NCBI GenBank assembly: GCA_945910005.1
Contig: OX246745.1
Coordinates: forward strand, 37,560,482-37,624,481
Direction of reading: 5' to 3'
Length of the DNA: 64,000 nt
Source of the DNA: Isoperla grammatica
Lineage: Eukaryota > Arthropoda > Insecta > Plecoptera > Perlodidae
Under the pieces are notes generated by a model. The model was given only the letters and a program-made list of their open reading frames with translations. It was not told the DNA's origin and did no database searches. Numbering within the stretch: position 1 is the stretch's first letter; every line of letters begins with the position of its first letter. The position numbers and the translations under genes are program-made. Positions 22,005-34,500 of the stretch are shown here, piece after piece.

Positions 22005-24154
22005 CTACTTTATAGCGATTAGTTTGGGGAATATTGCTTCTTCCCAAAACATCATTGCATTACTGACCATTTCTTCAGTGTATTGTTCGTCAAATGTAAC
22101 ATGATGCAAATCCACTTTCTTGTTGCTTTCAAAGTTAACATGGGCTACACAAAACAAACCTTCCTTTTTCCCACTCATTAGCATTTGTAGCTGTATTTGT
22201 CCCATACATTTTGGGGAAAGATTGCCGTTAGCAATGTAATTTGCCACTGTTTTTTCACTGCACGGACATTTCACTTCCATCACAAAATCCTCACAAATTG
22301 CGTCTGGAGATGCACCAATGACGGGGTAGTTAGCATTCAAAAGAATGCCTATTTTCTTAAACTTTCTGCCAACCATCCTTTCCACTTCCGTCAATACCAA
22401 AGGTTCGAGTTCCCTTCCGCGTTTCATATATTTATTATCTTTTACTTTAGCCCCCAAAATGGATTCTGTTAGTGACCCGTTATATGTCTTGCAACGAGAT
22501 GCTTCATGCACTTTCGACGCAGTAATTCGGCCAAATCGCAGATCGTGCCACAGAGATTCTTCACACTGCATTGCCGTTTGCTGTGCTACGTCGTCGCATC
22601 GTGATTTTGTCATGTGAAAATTGCACTGTAAAATAAACTCTTCCATTGTGGCACCTCCATTTTGCACAAACCAAAAAGCTTGGTTGTGCAGGTACAAATA
22701 TTCATTGTGTTGCACTGGTGTGTAGTGTTGGTACAGTTGGCCTTCACATTTTTAATTTGCTGCTTGTGACAGTACAGATGCCACGAATGATCCAGGCACT
22801 GGTGGTCTTGCGTTCTGGGTGCCTCCGCTTCGCTTGTATGACTTCCTAGATCAGATGCTACGACAAACTTTAATGATGTGTCTACTTTTGAAAGTTTCGA
22901 TTTCTTCCAGTAGCACTCGACTGAAGTTGGCGCTGGATCCTCGCTCCGGCGGTGGGCCCACATCAGCAAAGCGATGGCATGTTTGCATCCACCTGAAATA
23001 TAGAGTAGTTGTAGCAGTTGTTTTATTTCTACGTTTACCCTGCGAGCCGAGTCCCTAAAATTTGGTACGGACTCAGCACGCGTGGTAAACGTAGTACCTG
23101 ATAAACACTTCTATTGAGGTAGGCCTAGTAGGAATACTTTAACATTACTACATTCCAGAGATAACTAATCACAATGATCATAGGTTTTACCCGAATGTTT
23201 AGCTATGCACAGTGGCAATAGACCCGAATTTCAATTACCATGCACTGTATGAAAATAAAAATAAATAATATGTCTATGCCTACCTGTTGATGCAGCACAG
23301 TCAAAACATTCAATGTTTGTCACAGTGGTCTCTGCTTCATTGATTGTGAGCTGGACAGAATAGCACTTGCTCCTGACACGATGTTCAGGTGTGACACGGG
23401 CCTTTACAGTACAGATGTCACCTAATCGCTGGACCTGAACATATCCCACAGCATCATCTCCATAATATGATTCTCTGCCAGCTCTGTAACAATAATGTAG
23501 ATGCAAACCGTTAATACAACAACAACCTGATATATGGTAAAACATAACATCAAACTGGAACCGGGGCACGTAGGCCTATGACAGTAGGCTAGGCCTAGAC
23601 TCGTGACAGTTCAGCAAATCAACAGATGTGTGTTAGGTTATGTGTGTAGGCCTTGGCTCGCACACCTGCATACCTAGGCCAATCAATCTGTACGCCAAGA
23701 GTTAAATTAATGTTTTAATAATAAACTAAGTCCTACTCTATAGTATTATGATCAATAATGTAGGCCTAGCCTCATCATCAACAGATATGTTTTAGGTTAT
23801 GTGTGTAGGCCTATAGGCTCGCACACTTGCATAGGCCAATCAATCTGTATGCCAAGAGTTGAATTAATGTTTCAATAACAAACATACCTACTCTACAGTA
23901 TTATGATCAATAATGTAGCATCTTCTTTCGTATAACAAACCCAAATAGAAGTTGCAAATATGCCTAGGAATACCTAGCTAGGCCTAGGCTACATAGGGCA
24001 GGCTAGGGTAAAGTTGAACTTACCTTGAATTTTTAACACCTTTTAGCTCAGCTCCAACAAACTTTTCACTTTCCCTGAAGAAGTTAGCCACCATTAAGAT
24101 ATCTACGCACGGTAAATTGCCAGAATTAGCTTTCTGGAACCCTTTTTCCGTCAT
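22005..24154 (-). pseudogene. SWIM zinc finger-YqaJ exonuclease gene of the ISL2EU element
   Basis: Three exons: 24154-24024 (donor GTAAGT), 23483-23284 (donor GTAGGC) and 22992-22005. The joins are in phase (NSR|AGRESYYGDD, ASTG|GCKH). The first join completes VDILMVANFF...; the second completes a SWIM-type finger, CFDCAASTGGCKHAIALL. The last exon carries a YqaJ (PF09588) nuclease. Its PD-(D/E)XK residues are visible in GASPDAICED and FVMEVKCPC, with RFGRITASK upstream. Between SWIM and YqaJ the frame changes near 22740-22760, by a frameshift or an unrecognised intron. I call it a pseudogene for that reason. The role in transposition is unknown; resection or processing of ends is an inference from lambda-exonuclease relatives. 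The start at 24154 (MTEKGFQ) is preferred over an upstream methionine at 24262. Confidence 0.8.
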
Positions 24155-24262
24155 GTTTACGGTCAGGGATACTGTATAACTGGCTACATAAGCTACTAAA
24201 TAAAGACAATACAATACAAAAAAACACCTCACGCTGCCATGTTTGCTTCCGCAGCCATACAA

Positions 24263-26335
24263 GCTATGACGTCAAACCAATCAGAGGCCGTTTCCTTCCC
24301 TCCTCGAAAATTTGAAATATAGCCAATTTTTAAAGTTCCCTAACTAATTAAATAAATTTTTCTAATGGGAAAAAAACATATCTTTGAAATCGTCTGGTTA
24401 TCATGCTTCTAATGACGTGGTTACTTTTTACATCTGAAACTCATGAGACTTGCCTATTGCAAAGTCTTCTTGCCAACATGAGTTTCAAATAAAAAACATC
24501 TGATTTAAATTTATAACATACAAATAATTTTAAATTATATACCAGTTTGAGTCATTCGATGGAAATTGCATCTGTATCATACATCATATGGTTTAATTTC
24601 CGATTCACCGTGTATTGATAGTGTAATATTAAATCTGCCAACTGTAGGAGGAGCTAAGAGCAAGCAACATCTCTACCAAGAGGGAGAAGCCAATTACACC
24701 GATACACGTTTCATACAACTTTATCTTCTGATGATGGAACTAAAGAGCAAAGACTGCAAATATTATTCACGATTTATCACATTAATAAGATGTAAAGACC
24801 AAAAGAGCCACTGGTTACATAAATAATGAGTTTGATTCCTAGTTACTATGGCACAATTATTGTTCACTTTGTGTCAAAGGCAACTTAGGCATGGTATTAC
24901 GATGGGCCACCAAATATGGAGTCCAGGGCTAACTTGTTTTCTTGATGGCATCCACACTTGATTGGTGGTTGCCACGGTGAAAACAACTTACCTAGTCCCG
25001 GACTAAATACTTAGCGGTCCATTCTAATACAAGGCTTAAGCTTTTGTATTCATACATAATGTGTTTCCCCTAGTTTATCTGTTATCTTTGAAGCTGTCAT
25101 AGCAACAACACATAATAAATTATCACTGCTGAAAATCAGTTCTTGTAACTTGTATACACTATAAAATATACAGATTTATTTTAATTTATTTAATTTAGTA
25201 CAATTGTATTGTATATATATCACATGGAATTGATTTATTCCATGCTATGAGTAAATAACAATAGCCTACTGCTACAAAAATACTTAACAGTTATGAAAGT
25301 CACTAAAAAGTAAAAAGTAAAAAAAAGATACAAAATTACAAATCACAAAGTTGTCATCAGTCTGGAGAAGCTTGAAAACTTGTGGTCATGACTATATATA
25401 AAACTACGGTAAAAAGTTGCAATACTGAACAGTACATATGTGATGTGTATATATCAAAGGAGTAGTTCACAGTCAATAAAATAACTTATGGCACGACATG
25501 ACTACAGCATTTCATTTTCAGAGCACTGACACACATGATGGTATCTCTAGATTTAGGTAACAGATAAATAACAAAATACTAAAATGTTCCAATGAATTTA
25601 AGTGGAATAATACATTTTCCTTCTAAAAATCATGTCTCTTTCATGTCACAATAAAGCTCCCAACCTAACACAGAGATCTAAAGTGAGGTATTTGATGTGA
25701 CAATATACTAATAATAAGATCAATTAATAAACTAATAAACTTATTACAAATTGTTATTACAAGTGTCGACTATAAATTAATTCTCATGAACTACTGCTAA
25801 CTAACACGTCTAACTTAATTAATGATACTTACTAGGAAAACGCTCCGCGTTGCCAGATGAGCAAGTTTTTTTTTAAGTAAATCAAACATATAATTTGCAT
25901 ATCATATTACTCTTACAAAAATAAATACCTTTATAATGTACACATGATTTTTTAAAAAGATAGTGGTTCAAACTACAACTTTAGAATTTGTGTATATTAT
26001 TTGCCGATATGTTGCTAATAACTGCCCGAAATATTATTTAAATCCGTCAAGAAGTTTTCTTTAAATAAATTAAAACCTTTAAATTGATTTTTCAATGTAT
26101 TTCCGCATAATTTAATTCAACCGTGGTCTACTCAAAAGGCTCTAATTCATAAACTATTAAACCTATCAGTGTATGGAAAGTTCCATAATGTAAATACAGA
26201 CTATATCTAAAATGTAATATTGTTTAATCATACAATAACCGCATTTAAATGATAATAAAAGCTTTTTTATTTGTCTACAAAGTTCGTTGTAAACATTTTT
26301 ATTTTTGACGTGAAAGTCATAAAACATAACACGCA
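24263..26335. other. AT-rich non-coding DNA
   Basis: Long AT-rich stretches. An 86-codon open frame at 24566-24826 has no recognisable family and poor coding character. A short inverted repeat, GAAACTCATG...CATGAGTTTC, lies at about 24436-24489. Nothing else is supported. Confidence 0.4.
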
Positions 26336-27040
26336 ATTGTAGCCATTCTATGATAGCTATCAAAATTCCAAATACATAGTGAGAAAGGTCTGACTCCCTA
26401 CGCCATTCCTGCACCATACTATGTGCATCTAACTTCAATGGTCCGCAAATGCGAATCATATCGGTGGAACACTGTAAAAATGAAGAAAATGTCTGCCGTA
26501 AATAAACAATATTTGTTTATAACATGGCGGTTAAAGCAACAATTTTGAAACTAATGTCGAGTTTTGGTAGTATTGATGTGGACCCACATATAAAAAATCA
26601 TTTATATCCGTGTGTAAGTTTTAATTTAAATAAATAAATAACAAAACACGTGTTTCAGTTGTTAATTTTTTGTAGGTTGGCATCTTATGTCATTGTAGCC
26701 ATTTTATGACAGCTATCGAGATTCCAAAACATAGTGCATAGGTTTTGTTACGTACGCTATTTTTGGTGTATACTATGTGCATCTAATTGCAAAAGTCCGC
26801 AAATGCGAATCATATCGGCGGAACACTGTACAAATGAAGAAATTATTGTTGTAAATAAACAATATTTTTTTATAACATGGCGGATAAACGTACAAATTTA
26901 AACTTATTGTCAATTGTTGGTACGGTTTATATAAACCTACATGAGAAACATTATTCAAATCCGTTGGTAAGTTTTCATTTAATTAAATAAATAAACAAAT
27001 GTTATTTTTCAGTAATTAATTTTTTGTAGGTTGGCATCTT
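26336..27040 (+). repeat. Tandem duplication, two ~356-bp copies with exon-like ORFs
   Basis: Copy 1 (26336-26691) and copy 2 (26692-27040) align along their length. Each has the conserved block GTCCGCAAATGCGAATCAT, then an ATG (26524 and 26877) opening exactly 90 nt to a GTAAGT donor (26614 and 26967). An acceptor-like TTTTTGTAG|GTTGGCATCT follows. The flanks are far more alike than the 30-codon stretches. No protein family is recognised. Confidence 0.65.
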
Positions 27041-27776
27041 GACGAATTTTGCTGGTTATGATAACAGCATCAAGTTTAGTGGTCACAAATGTTGACCGAA
27101 ATTTTCAGCCAAATACGTCAAGCCGTTTGACCTGTGCGCGACGAACAAAATTTAGCGCACAGACATACATACAGACATACATACACACAGACAAAGCGCC
27201 GATCGAGTTGTATGGAGAGATTCACTCCGCTTCGCTACGCTCATCTAATAAACTATAGATACAAAAATACGGTGGTCAAGACCGCGCAATGTCTCACGTT
27301 GAGACCATTTGTAAATTTGCCACAAAAATACAATATGTATTGTAATACATTTCTACAAAATAAATACACACAACTTCTTCATACAAAAACAAAACACAAT
27401 TTTAATTTTCTATTACGTATGACATGGCAAGGCTATTATATGATTGTGACATGACCTGGAGTATGACATGGCATGGCTATTGGCTATGACATGATTGTGA
27501 CATGACCTGGTGTATGCCTAACTGACGAGAGATGTCTAGTGAGAAAGCTGGGAGTGTGCTTATCTGTGTGCTGTGAGATTCGAGTTCTCGCTTTAAAAGT
27601 CTGTTGTTATCAATTAACACTTCGTTAATGAAGGACATTTCAGTCTAAACATTTTAAAATTGTATTGTGGCCAACACAATACGAAATATGATACATATTT
27701 CATTGATAAGATCTTCTTTCCACTGTATTTCAATTTAATTATTAGGCCTAAGGTTAAATTAGTAGGACCTAGTAAG
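27041..27776. other. Non-coding with short tandem repeats
   Basis: Holds a (CATACATACAGA)-type tract at 27165-27190, a CTCCGCTTCGCTACGCTC block at 27226-27243, and a GACATGGCATGGCTATTGGC-like minisatellite at about 27415-27520. No gene is seen. Confidence 0.5.
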
Positions 27777-27779
27777 TTA

Positions 27780-28112
27780 TGGTCGGTTTACACAGATTTT
27801 TAAGGTCTAGGTTTAAGGTTTTAATATCCAAGGACTAAGCCTCTCGGTTCACATAGATCTTTGCTAAACACTGAATAATTTAATAACTTGACTGATGCAG
27901 TCGCTCTCCGATTGGCGAAACGATAGTGACGTCGACTTCTGATTGGTTGGGTCTAAGAATCTTAAATCCTTGGTCTAAGAGTTGAAAGTTGGCCAACTTC
28001 TTAAATCCTTAGACCTGGCTCTTAGACCTAGTGACCGTGTGTGAACACTATAATGTATTTAGCATGCTTCAACTTTAAACCTTAATCTCTAGACCCGTGT
28101 GTAAACCGACCA
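27780..28112. mobile_element. PIF/Harbinger-like MITE with TTA target duplication
   Basis: The terminal repeats TGGTCGGTTTACACA and exact complement are flanked by TTA at 27777-27779 and 28113-28115. The interior has further inverted words (AAGGTCTAGGTTTAAGG, TCTTAGACC). There is no coding capacity. The ends resemble those of the MITE at 21629 (TGGTCGGTTT). Confidence 0.85.
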
Positions 28113-28115
28113 TTA

Positions 28116-28501
28116 GCGTAACAAAATTAATAAGAATGTTAGAATTTGTTTAATCTGCAAATATCATTATAGTACTTCATGAATTTGAAAATGTGCTCAT
28201 TGTAGAAGTGAAATGTGGTGAATATTGACATTTGTTAATTAATTTGATTGTTACCATTTATAATAATTACCATTACATAGCATTACAGTAATTAATTGCA
28301 GACATAACATTTGCTAATACAATTTTGAAAGTACAGTTCTAAACTTGACCTGCCTGAACTAGACTCATGTTTGTAACCCAGTCAAAGCAAGGCAAAGTAT
28401 CTCCGACCGACAGAAGGTTGTGGTTTAAGCTACGCAGTGGTGATTTAAGGTGATTCCTAACAAACAATGTAATTTAGTTGTGTGTTGCTGAGTCGAGTCG
28501 G
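28116..28501. other. Region downstream of the DCLK stop codon
   Basis: AT-rich sequence that would include the DCLK 3' UTR (minus strand). No distinct polyadenylation site or second gene is called. Confidence 0.4.
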
Positions 28502-28596
28502 TCAGTATTTGTTCTCCTTGACGTCCGACAGCCAAGCGTGTTCGAGGATCTGTTCGGCCGAGAACCGTTTCTCTGGATTCACTTGCAGCATTCCGT
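28502..28596 (-). CDS. DCLK: DCLK exon 4: kinase C-terminus and stop
   Basis: Acceptor TTATTTCCAG, then two bases completing the Asp codon of NIIDGMLQVN. It continues EKRFSAEQILEHAWLSDV and stops with TGA at 28504-28502. The LQV(N/D)xxxRFSAxQxLxHxW pattern is DCLK-specific. Confidence 0.85.
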
Positions 28597-31500
28597 CTGG
28601 AAATAACACATTGCATAAATCTCAATTGTTTGTTACACTATTAGGTACTTTGTAGCCTATTTATTTAATGTCTATCCTTTTCAGTTATAAAACTGATTTA
28701 CAAAGGAAGACAATAAATAGAACTAGATACAATTAATAAAGAAATAATAAAAACATAGCAAGGGTAACAAAACAAACTACTACAATAATTTGAAAAAGAG
28801 AACAAGAACAATAAAAGATAATTAGAATACAAGTTGTTATTTAAATCTTATTATTACATTAAAATTAGAAATTACATTCACAATCATTTAAAAACAATGT
28901 ACTTCAATAGAAATAAATCTAATATCAATATCATACATCATTTAATCAAGTATTGTAGTAATTAGTATTGTGTAGTAAGTAGTATTGTAGCAATAACCTA
29001 CAATGTTTGTTTCCACTAAACTAAACACAGTAGACCTATTTACACAATGCACACCTAGTAACTTACGGTTACATCACAAGAATGCTGAAGATAACAACTC
29101 TGTAAATCAGTGGGATCATATATTTCTTTTTAAATACATCCATAATTTAGTAATCAAAATAACAATACAATATTGAAATAAAAAATACAATTATTTTTAG
29201 TTACCAGTATTATTTATTTTAGTTGTACTGTACTCTATTGAACCAAAAATAGACTATTATTATATGCAGTGATGATTTCAGGCATTTCAGGCATTTCGCA
29301 CGATTCAGGCAGTTGTAAATGCCCACCCCCTCCTAGCAGATTGAAAAAATGACATGAAGTAATGTTAATTTGCAAAAAAAAAAAATGCAATATACAAGAA
29401 AATGAGGTATATTTTTCCACCTCATATAGGACTAGGAAATAAATCGATTTCCACGAAAAACTCATCTACATAAATGGTCTAACATTTTATTTTCTATTTA
29501 AGTGATGTTAGGTAAAGGTAAGAATGGCAAATAGGAATCACCTCATATTCGAAAACTGAAAGGATGGCATCAACAGAGACCGTAACCCCCTCCGCCCCTG
29601 CCTTTTGACAGGACGTCAAACAAAAAAGCTATAAAATGAGTTACTAATTTAGCAACACCCCAGATTTTTATCAGCCCCCCCTAGGAAAAATGTCTGAAAT
29701 CATCACTGATTATATGCATTCTCGTGGCAAGAAAATATGCTATAACAAGAAAAAGTTAAGCTGCCAATGGTTCATTATTTATTGTTAAATCATCAATCAC
29801 GCTACAAGGAGGTTAGTTAGCAGCGCTATCTATGTGTGATGCGACAAAGTGAGGAAAGATGTGGAAATGCGAGAAGGGGACTGGAATGTAGTTGAGGGGG
29901 AAGAGTGGTGGCAGGATAGAAGAAGATGGAGAGGCTTATCTTCAATGCCGGCCCAACGAAGAGTTGGACGTGGCAACAGATGATGATGATCTGTGTGCTT
30001 TTCGTCTATATTTTTCCATTGAGAACTGATTGTGACTAAACACAAAATTTTCCGTTTTCTTAGGCCTACTCATATTTATTTCTTTAAATTTTAATTTGTT
30101 TTTTGCATTAGTTTTTTCTATTTTCCTACCTGTTTAGTTTGCCATGCAAACATGTTTTAAAAACTTATTGTGGCCCACACACGGGTCTTCCTGACCTTAT
30201 TGGGTTTCCAGTAAAGTAAAATAAAATAAAATTAGCCTAGGCCTACATCATATGCATTCACTTATTTATATTTATAGGTAGGAATTAATAGGCTATGTTA
30301 TAAAAAAAACTTTGTATCTACTTATACTGGAATAAAACTCGGTTGTATCGTATTGTATTGTTCGTTTAGAGTCCTTAGGCAAGATAGGCGCAAAAAATAA
30401 AAAAATATTTGATTTTTTTTTAATTTTTTTTATTTTTATTTGGCTATTTTTGTACATAAATACGTAATGGTTTTTAGTTTGAGATATAATTACGTGGCAT
30501 TATACGTGTTTTAATCCAAGCGCACACTCATGCTAATATCCGTCATCAACTACGGCAAATATTCAACATTTTCTATCTTCGGAATAAAAATAGATATCGA
30601 TTTGGGGTTTTTCGCGTTGCCTGGGGATTTATATAGTTCATAGGTTGGTTGTAGATGAAGTATTCCAGCAGGCCGTGATATATCGATAGTCGAATTCTGA
30701 ACTCTCATCGAAGTCGACTTCACTCACGTGTTTCGCTCGTTTTTGTTTACTTGTCTCGCGCGCCGTCAGTAAGTTATGGAAAATGCCTAGAATTAAAGCT
30801 TTGAACAAGAAGAAATTCAATGGAATTCAACGTAAAGCATCTGTGGGTCCAAATGAAAGCATAAACTCGGTAAATAAACCTTCAGTGTCAACAATAACAA
30901 CACTTGTTGTTGATCCTAACCTAAAAGTTCTACGCCCACTCTGCCTAGCAAATCAACACAACCGAGTGCATCACGTCGAAAGCTGTCGTATCTTGAAACT
31001 AGGCCTAGTGACGATGATTTGAACAAAAGTAATTCTGGGTTTATTCTCGTTGATATTGAGCTGCTCAATAAATGGATAAACAGCTCTACAAAGTGTAAAG
31101 AGTGTGATGAAAGTGATGTATTACAAATTTGTGAAAATACCTCCAAACGTGTTAGCTTGGCCTCAAAAATGGAACTCACATGCAGCAATTGTGAGTTTCA
31201 ATCTTCTACCATGACATCTTGGAGGACTAGACAATCACTGTATGAAGTGAACATACGGTACGTATATGGATTACGGTCCATTGGTAAAGGCTAGCCTAGG
31301 CCTACAAGTCAGGGCAAATGCTGTCATCGATCATGAATCTGCCACTGCCTACTACCCATTTCCTACATTAAAATAAAGTTATTGTAAATATGTACAAGAG
31401 GTGAGTGAATCCTCTATGAGGCACACGGCCCAAGAAGCTGTACGATTGAACGACAGTGTAGGCCTAGGCGTAGGCCTAGACGTAGAACCACGGCAACCAT

Positions 31501-34500
31501 CGAAAAACACGGGGTTCGCTATAAACACTACCTTGGCGTAAGACGGCACTCCTTCCGTCACCTCATACGACTAGCAGAGTCACTACTACCTATTATACCG
31601 CGGGTCAAGACAGCGTTCCTTTCGTCACCTCTTACGACTGGCAGAATCACTCTGGGCCTAATTTAGGCCTACCGCGGGTTAAGACGGCACTCCTTTCGTC
31701 ACCTCGTACGACTAGCAGGGTCATTCAGGGCCTATTCTACCGCGGGTAAAGACGGCACTCCTTTCGTCACCTCGTACGACTAGCAGGGTCATTTGGGGCC
31801 TATTCTACCGCGGGTAAAGACGGCACTCCTTCCGTCACCTCGTACGACTAGCAGGGTCATTCGGGGCCTATTCTACCGCGGGTTAAGACGGCACTCCTTC
31901 CGTCACCTCGTACGACTAGCAGAGTCACTACTACACTACACTACAGTGGGTATGGAACGTAAGGGGGGAGTGGGGAACCGGGATGGAGAATTAGATAGGA
32001 ATGTGGCAAGGGAGGCAGGGAGAGGAGGAGATACAGGGAGGGTAGGGAAAGGGGGAGCGGAAGAAAAGAGGGAGGGAGGAAGGAACGTGGGTGAGATAGG
32101 AGGGAAGGATGGGCTGGTGGTAGGAGACTCAATGGTGAGGGGGGTGAGGGATTACTGTGGGAGAAGGGGGGTTAGTGTATGGGCCTACCCAGGGATTACA
32201 ATGAGGGGGCTGGAGGCGGCGCTGTCGGGAACGGGGATGAGAGCGGGAGTGGTTTGTATAATGGTGGCCACTAATGATATTCGGAGGACAAGGGGTGGTG
32301 CATATAGAGAGGAAACGAGGAAGGGGATGGAAAGATTGGTGAGGGTAATTAGGAAGGAGGTGGGTGAGAATGCAAGGTTGGTTTTATTGGGAGTCCTGGA
32401 CAGGACGGATATAAAGAGGTGGGTGATCGAGGAGGTGAATCGAGGTATGGAAGAGGCGGCAGACATGGTAGGGGCGCAATATATAGATACGAGGAGGTAT
32501 GTGGGGCTAGAGGACCTGAGGGGTGATGGGCTACATCTGAACAGGGAAGGAGATGCAAAGTTGGGGGAACTCCTGGTAAAAGTAATACAGGACGTGGGAA
32601 AGGGGAAGATAGTAGGGAGGAGTGAGTTTTGAAGAGAGGTGAGGAAGGTAAGGGGGGAGAGGAGGTATGAGGGGCGACAAGGTAGGGATAGAGGTGTGGG
32701 TAGGGAGAGGAGTATGGAAGGAAAGGAGGGTAGGATGAGGGAGCCTGAGGGGAGAGTGGAAGGATGGGGAAGTAGGAGTAGAGATATGGCTAGGGATGTA
32801 AGAGGGGAAGGGAGTAGGGATGAGAAGGGGGGAGGGAGGAAGGATGTGGGGGGTGGGAAGAAGGGGGTGGGGGGTGGGAAAAAGGATACGGAGGGGGGGG
32901 ATGATGAACTAAGGGTACTACTGGTAAATTGTCAGAGTCTGAGAAATAAACTAGTACCCTTCTGGTCTATGGTGGAGCTGAAACAGCCGGATATTATTAT
33001 TGCAACGGAGACATGGCTAGAGGAAGGGATAACGGATGAGGAAATAGGGCATAAGAAATACAGCATATTTAGGAGGGATAGGGAAAGGAGAGGGGGAGGG
33101 ATAATGATTGGATGTAGGAAGGAGATGAGGGGAAGGATAGTGTGGAGGGAGGATGATTGCGAGATGATGGGGGTGAAGGTAAACATGGGGGAAATTGTAA
33201 CAGAGGTGGTCGCGGTATATAGACCAGTAGATAATGGGGAGACAGAGACCCTAAGGAGATTAAGGGAAAGAGTAAAGGGGGAGGGGAAAATTGTAGTGGC
33301 GGGTGACCTAAATCTGCCGGGGATAGACTGGGAAGGTGGATCTGAGGATAGAGGAGGGGTAAAGCAGGGTCTGGTGAGGGAAATTATAAATCAGGGATTA
33401 GTGCAGATTGTGAGGGGGCACACCAGGGCTAATGCGAATGGGGGAAATCTGCTGGACGTCATGCTGGTAAGGAGGGAGGAGGGATGGATTGATTGTAAAG
33501 TGGAAGAAGGCATTAGCGATCATAGGATAGTGATAGCGACCTTGGAAGGAAGGGGGAGAAAAATGCATGCGGAAGAGGAAGGGAAAAAGATGAAATGGTT
33601 GTACAATAGGGCAGATAGGGAGGGGATTGGGAGGGATTTGAGGGATTGCTATGAGGGATGGAGGGGGGGAAATCAGGGGGCAAATCAACTGTGGAGGGGT
33701 TTTGTGGACATATGTTTGGAAGTAAGGGGTAGGTGGGTACCAGGGAAGCAAATGGCAAAAAAACAGGACCCTCCATATTATAATATGAAGATAAGGAAAT
33801 TAAAGAGGAGGGGAAGGCAAGCCTATGGTAGATATAGACGAACAAGGGATATAATGGACAGGGATGAGGCAAAAAGGATTGAGAAAGAACTAAATGAGGT
33901 GAAGAAGAGGAGTTGGGAGGTATATATGACTGGTCTGATGAAAGAGGGGGATAAACAAGGAAGTTGGAATAGGATGTTCGGTTATGTGAGAGGGAAGAAG
34001 GGAAAAGGGGGCTCGTTGCCAACGCTGGAGAATGGGGTAGGAGAGTTATTGGTGGATAATGTGGAGAAGGCCGAAGGGCTAAACCAATACTATGCAGGGG
34101 TTTTTCAGGAAGAGGATGAGGAGGAAGACGGGGTGAGGATGAAGGGAAGGGGGAGTAAACCTATGGTGGTCAGTGTGGATAGAGTGGCAAGGGTGATAGC
34201 GGGACTGAAAAATGGGAAGGCTCCTGGAAATGATGAAATGACGGGTGACTTTCTCAAATTAGCAATGGGGGAATCGGCACGGTATATGACGGAGATCATC
34301 AGGGTATCTCTGCACGAGGGAATGGTTCCGATGGATTGGAAGGAGGCGGTGGTAATACCGATACACAAGGGGGGGGAGAGGGGTAAAATGACTAACTACC
34401 GACCAGTCTCTCTGACATCAGTGGGGTCAAAAATAATGGAGAGGGTAGTGGGTGACTTTGTGAAGGAGGTGATAAAGGAGAAGGGATGGATGGCCGAGGC

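Larger units (their letters stand above)
18766..24154. mobile_element. ISL2EU-type DNA transposon: THAP/DDE transposase plus SWIM-YqaJ nuclease, convergent
   Basis: A DDE_Tnp_4-type transposase preceded by a THAP C-terminal segment (+, 18766-20882) faces a SWIM zinc finger-YqaJ exonuclease gene (-, 24154-22005). This pairing defines the ISL2EU group. Both genes have GT-AG introns and both carry lesions. Smaller repeats sit between them (21022-21205, 21629-21764). The terminal inverted repeats were not found, so the true limits extend beyond these coding bounds. Confidence 0.7.

Noticed and set aside
24566..24826. 86-codon ORF as a gene
   Set aside because: No motif, no splice context and AT-rich codons. 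Likely chance.
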